Source: JBFHIJ01 sp963678775 (GTDB lineage Bacteria; Bacteroidota; Ignavibacteria; Kapaibacteriales; UBA2268). From it: a stretch of DNA of 64,000 nucleotides. Where the stretch lies: positions 1 to 64,000 of the forward strand of contig CAXXGR010000009.1 of assembly GCA_963678775.2 (NCBI GenBank). The letters are read 5' to 3'. The position numbers and the translations under genes are program-made. Of this stretch, positions 57,135 to 64,000 are shown in pieces; position 1 is the first letter of the stretch; each line of letters starts with the position of its first letter. The notes below the pieces were generated by a model that did no database searches, was not told where the DNA came from, and was given only the letters and a program-made list of their open reading frames with translations.

Positions 57135-57174
57135 ATAAAAAAAGTAGAGAAAACATCTGGAGTTATCTCTACTT
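57135..57174 (-). terminator. Rho-independent terminator of the S41-membrane protein operon
   Basis: On the minus strand AAGTAGAGA and TCTCTACTT form a nine-base stem with a 15-base loop, followed by seven T. It lies 31 bp after the stop at 57205. Confidence 0.85.
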
Positions 57175-57204
57175 ATATATTTTGATATCTGATATATTTA
57201 CTAT

Positions 57205-58017
57205 TTATTTAGGCATATCTTTTGTGAAGTCAATTTCAGAGCCCATAACACTGTGGGGGATTAAAAATACTATAACTACTGTAGCCGCTGCAATAAGAGC
57301 CCACCATTTTCTCTCTGGGTGTTTTCTCATTTGCCACAATGCAATAATCCACATTATTAGCCCGGCAAGAGTTTTATTATCAGTCAGGTCATGCCCGAAA
57401 GGCCAGCCTGTCCAATATGCATCAAAAGCAAATTTCTGTATAATCGGGCCCATCACCATACCTCCAATGGTAAGCATGATTATAGTTATTATACTCAGGT
57501 TAATTATATTATCTCTGTGAAAAAGAGCTTCCATAGCTGTTCTCATTGAGAACAGGAATGCTGAAAATATAAAGAAAATATGTACTAAGAGCCAACCAAG
57601 AGGCACTACGCCTTTATAACGAGTAATCACAGGCTCCTCGTGTAATTTATACTCTTTTCCGTTAGTGTCGTATAATTTAATTATATATTCTATTTTTCCG
57701 GCGGCAGGTTGATTTGGCAAGACAGCCACCAAAGAGTCACTCTTCTTTATCATATCTTTAGTAGTCCATTCATCATGACTTTTTAAGCGTTTATAAGTGA
57801 CTTTTCCTGTTACTCCTTCAGGAGCATAAATAGGAATCTGCTGATCGGTGCTACCTTCCCATGTTCGCAAGAGGTGATAGTCAATCTCCGTTCCATTGAT
57901 AGTTATTTCATCAGAAATTGGATAGGTTGGCCCTGTAGTTCTCTGCCAAATAACGAAAACAACAGTTATCACAAAGGTTAAGACCCATAGCAGAGTAGTT
58001 TGTAGTTTTTTGTTCAT
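57205..58017 (-). CDS. Conserved hypothetical polytopic membrane protein (270 aa)
   Basis: An inner-membrane protein with one N-terminal helix (LLWVLTFVITVVFVIW), an extracytoplasmic beta-rich domain (about 30-130, with IDYHLLRTWEGS and VTYKRLKSHDEW), and then four hydrophobic helices. It has a distinctive WTGWPFGHDLTDNKTLAGLI between helices 3 and 4 and a final HSVMGSEIDF. Homologues of this kind occur in Bacteroidota and Chlorobi without known function, as far as I recall. It starts 23 bp after the stop of the S41 protease gene and should be co-transcribed with it. A terminator follows its stop. Confidence 0.6.
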   Translation of the reverse strand: MNKKLQTTLLWVLTFVITVVFVIWQRTTGPTYPISDEITINGTEIDYHLLRTWEGSTDQQIPIYAPEGVTGKVTYKRLKSHDEWTTKDMIKKSDSLVAVLPNQPAAGKIEYIIKLYDTNGKEYKLHEEPVITRYKGVVPLGWLLVHIFFIFSAFLFSMRTAMEALFHRDNIINLSIITIIMLTIGGMVMGPIIQKFAFDAYWTGWPFGHDLTDNKTLAGLIMWIIALWQMRKHPERKWWALIAAATVVIVFLIPHSVMGSEIDFTKDMPK

Positions 58018-58040
58018 TAGAAAAACTCCGATATATTTTA

Positions 58041-59606
58041 TTAGTTTGTATCAAATATTGCAATAGTAGACTGAGCAACATTGTCATTTTTTAGTTCGAC
58101 ATAAATAAAAGCTTCGTTACCCCAAAGGGAATGTGCTAATATTGATTTTAAATAATTTCTAATATACTCTTTGTCCTGCTCAAACATCGCATCATTGCCG
58201 ATATTGTGGCTTCGGCAAAAGACGGAGAAATCATTAAGAATATTGTCATTAATATACGCATTTTTGTAAAATATTTTATAATCTTTACCGTAAGTTTCTT
58301 TTTGCAGGTCTCCAAATCTATATAAAAAAGTATAAATATACTCGTGGAAAAGCCTTTTTTGATTCAATACATTGGTAAGTAAAGTAACAGTATCTTTTTT
58401 GACCATTTTATCCGGCATTATTCCCATATCACCTATGATAGATTTACCTGACTTAGTGTAAAACACAGGCAATTTGCCATTTGGAGTTTGATTTATTGTT
58501 TCTTGTAGCTTTTCAAACTCTTCCTCTCCCATGCTAAGTTTTAGAGCAGGATCTAATAGGGCATCCCCTTTTTTATCTTTATGCAGGCTTCTTCCGGTGG
58601 GAGTCAGGTACTCAGCCACTGTTATTTTAAAAGCAGTGCTGTCACTCATTCTCCATGTATTCTGAATAGTAGCTTTGCCGAAAGTAATTTCGCCCACGAC
58701 TGTACCTCTTTCGTTATCCTGAATAGAACCTGCAATTATCTCTGCAGCAGAAGCCGAATTAGCATTAACGATAACAGCAAGAGGAATATCTGAAGCTATA
58801 CCATCTTTTTCACAAATATATGTTTTAGCTATCTCCGGATTATTGGATTTAACTTTTAGAATAGTATCTTTATCGTGTAAAAATTCAGCAGCTATGTTGC
58901 TTGCAGCTTCTACCCTTCCTCCGGGGTTATCTCGTAAATCAAGAATAAATGCTTGCAGCGATAAGCCCATTAATTGTTTGATTTTCGCAATGGCTACATC
59001 ATCAGTATTGTCTGCAAACTTGCTGATTTTCATATAAGCTATTCGAGTATCAGGAATTAAAAAGGCTGCAGGTACTCCGGGCACATCTGTATCTCTTCTT
59101 GGCAAGGTAAGCTGTTTCAAATCTGTTTTCCATCCTTTTTGAAGAATAATAGAAACAGTTGAATGATGGTCACCTGTGATTAAGTCATTAATCTCTTTGT
59201 AGTTTAGTCCGCTGGTATTTTGTCCGTCTATAAATAATATTCTGTCTGATATTTCTATTCCTGCGGAATCCGCAGGACTATTAGGAATAACATAAGACAC
59301 AGTAGCAGTGTCATTCACATTAATAACAGTAGCACCAATGCCATAAGATTTGCCGGTCTGATTTTGACTAATGTTTGTAAAAGTAGCTTTATCATAGTAT
59401 CCAGAATTTGGATCTATCGCTTTTAGTAGTGCATCATAGGCTTTGTCAGATACATTCTGAATATCAAAAGTATCTTTATGATTCTTGAAAGCAGTTTCAA
59501 GGATATATTTAAATTTATTGGTTTGAAATTGTATTTGCTGCTCAGAATTAAGAGTATCAGCCATGACATTAGAATAAAATAGTATCAGAAAAAAGATATA
59601 ACGCAT
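58041..59606 (-). CDS. C-terminal processing peptidase, S41 family
   Basis: A 521-residue exported serine protease. After a signal peptide (MRYIFFLILFYSNVMA) come an N-terminal helical part, a PDZ domain (about 60-150, SYVIPNSPADSAGIEISDRI), and the S41 core with the catalytic Ser in NANSASAAEIIAGSIQD and Lys in TFGKATIQN. PGGRVEAASNIAAEF is the conserved third element. The last 150 residues are helical. The start at 59606 begins exactly at the signal peptide; the longer frame back to 59702 would begin inside the terminator of the preceding gene. It forms an operon with the membrane protein. Substrates are unknown. Confidence 0.85.
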   Translation of the reverse strand: MRYIFFLILFYSNVMADTLNSEQQIQFQTNKFKYILETAFKNHKDTFDIQNVSDKAYDALLKAIDPNSGYYDKATFTNISQNQTGKSYGIGATVINVNDTATVSYVIPNSPADSAGIEISDRILFIDGQNTSGLNYKEINDLITGDHHSTVSIILQKGWKTDLKQLTLPRRDTDVPGVPAAFLIPDTRIAYMKISKFADNTDDVAIAKIKQLMGLSLQAFILDLRDNPGGRVEAASNIAAEFLHDKDTILKVKSNNPEIAKTYICEKDGIASDIPLAVIVNANSASAAEIIAGSIQDNERGTVVGEITFGKATIQNTWRMSDSTAFKITVAEYLTPTGRSLHKDKKGDALLDPALKLSMGEEEFEKLQETINQTPNGKLPVFYTKSGKSIIGDMGIMPDKMVKKDTVTLLTNVLNQKRLFHEYIYTFLYRFGDLQKETYGKDYKIFYKNAYINDNILNDFSVFCRSHNIGNDAMFEQDKEYIRNYLKSILAHSLWGNEAFIYVELKNDNVAQSTIAIFDTN

Positions 59607-59677
59607 TTTCGTCACACAGTTTAGTATCACAATTATAAAAAGAACGATAAAGTACAAAATTTGTTCATGATTTGCAT

Positions 59678-59708
59678 AAAAAAAGCCACGATTTTTTATC
59701 ATCGTGGC
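59678..59708 (-). terminator. Rho-independent terminator of the large VWA gene
   Basis: On the minus strand GCCACGAT and ATCGTGGC form an eight-base stem with an eight-base loop, followed by seven T. It lies 26 bp after the stop at 59734. Confidence 0.9.
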
Positions 59709-59733
59709 CTTTTGAAGTATTTGAATCAGCTTA

Positions 59734-62700
59734 CTATTTGCTTATCATCAGCTTCTCAGTTTTAGTAATATGACCGGAGCGCAATTGTAAGATATAGGCA
59801 CCTGAGTTATATTTATTTACATCTAAGGTCGCATTATATAATCCTGATGGCACAGTAGCATCAAATAGAGTTTCTATTTTTTTGCCCTGCATATCATAAA
59901 TTTCAAATACGGTTTTAGCTGTGTAGCCCGTTGTAAATGTTAGCTCAGTAGTAGTGCTAACCGGATTGGGAGCTACTTTATCGATTGAAGTAATAAATTT
60001 ACCTTGACTTATAAGTATGCCTTCGTTAAAACAGATACCATTCATAGCAAGATAAATTGGTGTCGAAAATTCAGTTTCGCAGCCATCATATACAGCTTTG
60101 ATATTAAATGGAGATACCAACTCTGAACCTAACAATGCCTGATACTCCACAAGTAAAAATGAATCATCAAAAGCAGTTGTTAAATTTCCTGAGCCCTCGA
60201 CAGTATAAATACCATTCCCGAGAGAAACAGGCTGACTCCACGTAAATCCATCCGGCTTGGTAGTAAGTATTTTTGTAATGCTTACAAGATTGCTATTGAC
60301 TGATAGTTCGAGTTTAAAATTGCTAATAGCACCGTATTTTAATTTTGGTATTTTTGCTTTAATTCCAAATAGATTTTTATTGCCACCAACCGGTACAACA
60401 GTTAAGGTATCTATTGTAGCATAGAATATCGGGTTAACGGCTGTGCCACTTATTTGTACTTGATACTCGTTATTTTCGCTATCTGAAATAGTTAGTACAT
60501 CATAAAAAGTACCTTCCGAATCAGGATTGAAATACACATCTATCAGCATCGAATCCAAAGGGTTAATAGTATAATCCAAGTCCGGGTGAGCTGTGTAGTA
60601 CGGCACTAAATTTTGAAGTGTTACAGATGATATTGTCACTGATTCGTTATCAGATGGATTAACTACTGACACAGTTATCGGTAAATCATCACACACAAGC
60701 ATATTTCCAAAATCTATACTTGGAGGGACTAAAAGTCCGGCAACCTCGCAAGTAAAGTCATGACTTTGCAAAATGGAAGGATTGTCGTCTGGACTAGCTA
60801 AAGCATCAGATTTGATATCGAAAGTAATATTACGTGAGCCTCTGAGAGTAGGCGTAAATGCTAACTCTAAAGATTCTGTAGTACCTTCTGCGATATCTAA
60901 ATCAGTTACATTTGAAATCCAAGTATAATCCGTAGCACCATTACTTATAGTTATATCATATATTTTTAGATTTTCAGCAGAACCTGAATTGGTAATTTCT
61001 AAATATGCAGTACTTGTTTTACCTTGCTCTGCCATATCAGGGCAAATCCAATTTAATGTATATGCAGGTAAAACTCCGGTTCCCGATAGTTTAAATGTAT
61101 TAGTTTCAGGTGCATTTTCTACCTGAAATTCATATACACTTTCATAATATATCTCTGCTGTTGGTCTAAAGCTAACATCAATTTTGTAATCGCCATTAGC
61201 AGGTATTGTAAAACCTGCAGGCGGATTAGTAAGAAGTATGCCACTGTTAGGAGTTGTATTCGTGAAGCTAACTACCTTCAAATCAATATTACTATGATTC
61301 TCAAGTATAACTTTATCATCATTGATAGAAGATAGACGCTTTTTGCCCCAGTCAATATCATTAACCACTACATCAGTAATTACTACATTTGCTTTTAGCT
61401 GAGCGTAGTTGTCAGGGCAGGCACTATGCAGATTAAAGTTAATATAAGCAGTTTTGTTACCGGCTACTGTAGAGTAGCAAGTAATATCAGTTGACCAGCA
61501 TTCGCCGGGTAGTACTGAAAAGATGCCTGATTTAGATAATTTAAAATCAAGTGCATCAGCACCTTCTATAACCGGAGTAATAAGCAAAGAATCGTTAGAT
61601 AAGTTTTCAAAAACACAAACATTACTCTGAACTTTATTTACAGAGGCAGCTACTTCTAAGAAGTCTACTGTTTTTGCATCAAACTCACACTGCCCGTTTC
61701 CTTTAACTTCTATTGGAGTCGGATCCAAGCAGTCAACCCCTAATAGAAGTTGAGCCGTGCGTTCGCCTCTTTCTTGAGGTGTAAATAGTACTGAAACATC
61801 TATGCTTTTGCCGGGATCTATAGTCGCACCAAGCAAAGAAGGAGATATAGTAAACTCGCTCAACGGATCATTCGCAATAGCTTCTGACTCAATAGTAACA
61901 GGTATAGAACCATTATTTTTTATAGCACCTGTAAGTAAGCGAAGTGTAGAATTTCCTAACCCGCAATCACCTACATCAAGCGACAAAGCGTTAAATTCGA
62001 TAAGTGGTGAAACTACTGTAATATTCGAGTTATTTTCGTAATATTCATTAGAAGATTTAGATCTTGACTTAAAGATTACACCATCTGACTTACCTTGAGA
62101 AATTAGTTCTTGACCATTTCTTGAGATTGTATCTTTAAATGCAGAGGCAAAGTAAGTATCAAAGTATTCATAAGTAGGAGGGTAAGGTATTCCACTAACG
62201 CTTCCGGCTTTAACATCTTTAAGCACTAAGTCAGATTTATTATAAATAGCAGTAAATGTTTTTGGTGTATTAGTCAAAGGAAGACTTAACTGTCCAAAAT
62301 CAAAAATCCCTAAGTATTCTCCTTCCACGTATATTAAGTCACCTACAACTGCTACTTTAGTACCCCACATATTCAGATTTTTATTTTGTCCACCGCTCAT
62401 AATTCCTAAGACATTTCCGTCTATGGCATTACCAGTGCCATCATGTTTTGCTATAAATAAATATTTTTTATCATTAACTAAATAATTAGGAGTCTTAGTG
62501 CCAAAGGAACAGTCGTCCATAGCTGCCCCAGTTACATAGGCAATTCCATTATCATTATAGACTGCAGTAGCAGAGTCATTTCGAGTTCCTCCGTTTGCTC
62601 CTACCCAATTCAAATATCCATTGGTAGGATTTATAGAAACAACAAAATAATCTTTTTGGCCATTGCTGTTTTTTAAGACAGCCCCACTGCCAAAAGCGGC

Positions 62701-63999
62701 AGTATTTTCAAAACTTCCCACAGCGTACAGCTGATTAGTTATATGCATTCCGGTAGCTCTATCATCGCCTTGACTTTGAATTAAGAATGTCCAGTCCCAT
62801 GACTTTAACTTGTCGGCTCTTAATCTATATTGCCCTTCTTCCGGTGCCTGCCATTGATATTCAAGTCCACTGGCAGAAGTAGTAATAGTATCCCAAGCAT
62901 TTCCGTTATCTGTGCTGTATGACAAAATCACTTTGTCGGATTTGTTTATACCGGACCACAATATATTAATAGAATCACATAAAGAAAATGATTCGCCACC
63001 AACCGGCGCATCAATGACTAAGTTTTCAGCTCCGGCAACTACCGGCACAGATTTTTCGCAAGGATATCCTTCTAAAACCAGATTAGTGTTACGAACTTGA
63101 ATATTACTTTGCTTAAAAACCACTTTTATTTGTTCAGTTTGTCCTTCAGGGATAGTAAATGGAAGAGTTCGACCTTCCCAATCCACAGAATAATTTGCAG
63201 TCCAAGCTGTAAATCTGGCATCGGAAACTTCAAAGTCTGAATATTGTGGAGTAAAATCCACATATCCTGTAATAGTTTCGTTTGCTTGAGCCATTCCTAA
63301 ATTATAGGAACTTCGAGCATTTAGCAATCGAGGTACCGATTTTTGCGGTAATATAAACGGTCTTTCTATTACTCTGCCATCTACGTTGCTCAACCTGAGA
63401 TATTCAAATTTTGCGTTTCTATAACGAGATGCATCATCACACCCGTGAGGTGATATCCAAGACAAATAACAAAATAATTGGTTCTGCAATTTTTCTGCAA
63501 TTTTATTATATAAATCATCCAATTCTTGTTTGGTATCTACTCTCCAGCTTTCTCCACCGGTATACCTTGCAACCGAATTCAAATCACCATTTCGAGGAGT
63601 ATTCAAAGTAATGGAATAAACCTGAATATTAGCGAGCTGCATTGCATTTATGATTTCATCTGTTTTGGGTTGCTCTGTAGGCTCTCCATCAGTCAAAAAG
63701 ATTGCTACTTTACGTACATCATCAGGTCTTGATTTAAAAAGTTCTGCAGCACCTGTAGTAGCATCCAAAAAAGGATCATCGAATAATGTCTTGCCAATTA
63801 TTTGAATTTTATCTAACGAATCCAACAAATCTTGGCGTTGATTTGTAAATGGACAGGTAAGCTTGCAGGTACCTCCAAAATTAGTAATTCCTACGGTAGT
63901 CCTACCAACAAAATTTATCTTATTGACAAAACTAGTAACTGCATAATTTACCCAATCCCACCTCAATTCCATGGGATCTTTAGAAACTGTGTCTTTCAT
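59734..63999 (-). CDS. Large VWA/choice-of-anchor-D T9SS protein, 5' end outside window
   Basis: At least 1421 residues, running to the window edge. The first visible part is the second half of a VWA domain (FLTDGEPTEQPKTDEI, NIQVYSITLN); the expected D-x-S-x-S metal motif is missing, so the true start lies beyond the window. Next come SBBP-like beta-propeller repeats (about 410-610, AYVTGAAMDDCSFG), several choice-of-anchor-D (ASPM-SPD-2-Hydin-like) Ig domains (about 680-1200, VSVLFTPQERGERTAQL, NVSFRPTAEIYYES, LAFTPTLRGSRNITFD) and a cohesin-like region (about 1210-1320). The end (VAPNPVSTTTELTF, FEIYDMQGKKIETLF, LMISK) is a T9SS type-A sorting domain. It is most likely a large cell-surface protein. 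Confidence 0.85.
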   Translation of the reverse strand: MKDTVSKDPMELRWDWVNYAVTSFVNKINFVGRTTVGITNFGGTCKLTCPFTNQRQDLLDSLDKIQIIGKTLFDDPFLDATTGAAELFKSRPDDVRKVAIFLTDGEPTEQPKTDEIINAMQLANIQVYSITLNTPRNGDLNSVARYTGGESWRVDTKQELDDLYNKIAEKLQNQLFCYLSWISPHGCDDASRYRNAKFEYLRLSNVDGRVIERPFILPQKSVPRLLNARSSYNLGMAQANETITGYVDFTPQYSDFEVSDARFTAWTANYSVDWEGRTLPFTIPEGQTEQIKVVFKQSNIQVRNTNLVLEGYPCEKSVPVVAGAENLVIDAPVGGESFSLCDSINILWSGINKSDKVILSYSTDNGNAWDTITTSASGLEYQWQAPEEGQYRLRADKLKSWDWTFLIQSQGDDRATGMHITNQLYAVGSFENTAAFGSGAVLKNSNGQKDYFVVSINPTNGYLNWVGANGGTRNDSATAVYNDNGIAYVTGAAMDDCSFGTKTPNYLVNDKKYLFIAKHDGTGNAIDGNVLGIMSGGQNKNLNMWGTKVAVVGDLIYVEGEYLGIFDFGQLSLPLTNTPKTFTAIYNKSDLVLKDVKAGSVSGIPYPPTYEYFDTYFASAFKDTISRNGQELISQGKSDGVIFKSRSKSSNEYYENNSNITVVSPLIEFNALSLDVGDCGLGNSTLRLLTGAIKNNGSIPVTIESEAIANDPLSEFTISPSLLGATIDPGKSIDVSVLFTPQERGERTAQLLLGVDCLDPTPIEVKGNGQCEFDAKTVDFLEVAASVNKVQSNVCVFENLSNDSLLITPVIEGADALDFKLSKSGIFSVLPGECWSTDITCYSTVAGNKTAYINFNLHSACPDNYAQLKANVVITDVVVNDIDWGKKRLSSINDDKVILENHSNIDLKVVSFTNTTPNSGILLTNPPAGFTIPANGDYKIDVSFRPTAEIYYESVYEFQVENAPETNTFKLSGTGVLPAYTLNWICPDMAEQGKTSTAYLEITNSGSAENLKIYDITISNGATDYTWISNVTDLDIAEGTTESLELAFTPTLRGSRNITFDIKSDALASPDDNPSILQSHDFTCEVAGLLVPPSIDFGNMLVCDDLPITVSVVNPSDNESVTISSVTLQNLVPYYTAHPDLDYTINPLDSMLIDVYFNPDSEGTFYDVLTISDSENNEYQVQISGTAVNPIFYATIDTLTVVPVGGNKNLFGIKAKIPKLKYGAISNFKLELSVNSNLVSITKILTTKPDGFTWSQPVSLGNGIYTVEGSGNLTTAFDDSFLLVEYQALLGSELVSPFNIKAVYDGCETEFSTPIYLAMNGICFNEGILISQGKFITSIDKVAPNPVSTTTELTFTTGYTAKTVFEIYDMQGKKIETLFDATVPSGLYNATLDVNKYNSGAYILQLRSGHITKTEKLMISK

Positions 64000-64000
64000 G

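Noticed and set aside
57098..57520. Plus-strand 140-codon frame across the terminator at 57135-57174
   Set aside because: It is antisense to the conserved membrane protein and crosses that gene's terminator.
1..64000. tRNA, rRNA, riboswitch or CRISPR elements
   Set aside because: Reading the gaps on both strands gave no cloverleaf, conserved riboswitch core or spaced direct repeats; a covariance search would be needed to exclude weak cases.

Overview
The window is AT-rich, densely coding bacterial DNA. It reads like the Bacteroidota/Chlorobi side of the FCB group, and a Kapabacteria- or Ignavibacteria-like organism would fit best; no 16S rRNA or marker phylogeny is available here to settle this. 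The grounds are several large secreted proteins ending in type IX secretion (T9SS, Por-type) C-terminal sorting domains, Asp-box and choice-of-anchor-D repeats, DUF3098 and DUF3078 proteins, a flavodiiron protein, and a few TAnnTTTG-like promoter boxes. I found no rRNA, tRNA, CRISPR array or insertion sequence.

Layout. 1-6.5 kb: the start of a secreted protein, a DUF485 membrane protein, era with a DUF3098 gene, then a plus-strand run rsmI - adenine deaminase - GT4 glycosyltransferase. These three consecutive genes carry five +1 frameshifts. 6.9-13.3 kb: two large T9SS cargo proteins that share a nearly identical 143-bp sorting-domain segment. 13.6-25.4 kb: MscS channel with a DUF3078 outer-membrane protein, a COG2509 flavoprotein, an isolated full-length phage terminase, a GT2 glycosyltransferase with repeats, an M1-peptidase-like protein that has lost its zinc site, an acetate transporter, a flavodiiron protein and a small membrane protein. 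25.4-42.4 kb: a hybrid histidine kinase, further T9SS cargo, PrxQ, mannose-1-phosphate guanylyltransferase, AI-2E-type permease, L,D-transpeptidase, GT9, dUTPase, leucyl aminopeptidase, a gcvT remnant, a PsbP-like protein and an AAA/DUF4143 ATPase.

42.5-56.9 kb holds the most unusual locus: a minus-strand operon of a small T9SS-sorted protein followed by three giant tandem paralogues. Each has a signal peptide, a VIT domain, a VWA domain with a MIDAS motif, a fast-diverging array of about 185-residue modules (one in the first gene, three in the other two), a carboxypeptidase-regulatory-like domain, in two of the three a short piece resembling a TonB-receptor plug, a helical repeat region and a DUF2135-like C-terminus. 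The conserved parts are a nucleotide-level mosaic: each pair of paralogues shares its own 100-146 nt identical block, which points to gene conversion, while the central arrays differ in copy number and sequence.

57-64 kb: a conserved polytopic membrane protein with an S41 processing protease, and the C-terminal 1.4 kb-residue part of a VWA/choice-of-anchor-D T9SS protein that runs off the window. Taken together the window is dominated by cell-surface functions: export cargo, envelope glycosylation, peptidoglycan editing and outer-membrane proteins, interspersed with ordinary housekeeping genes.
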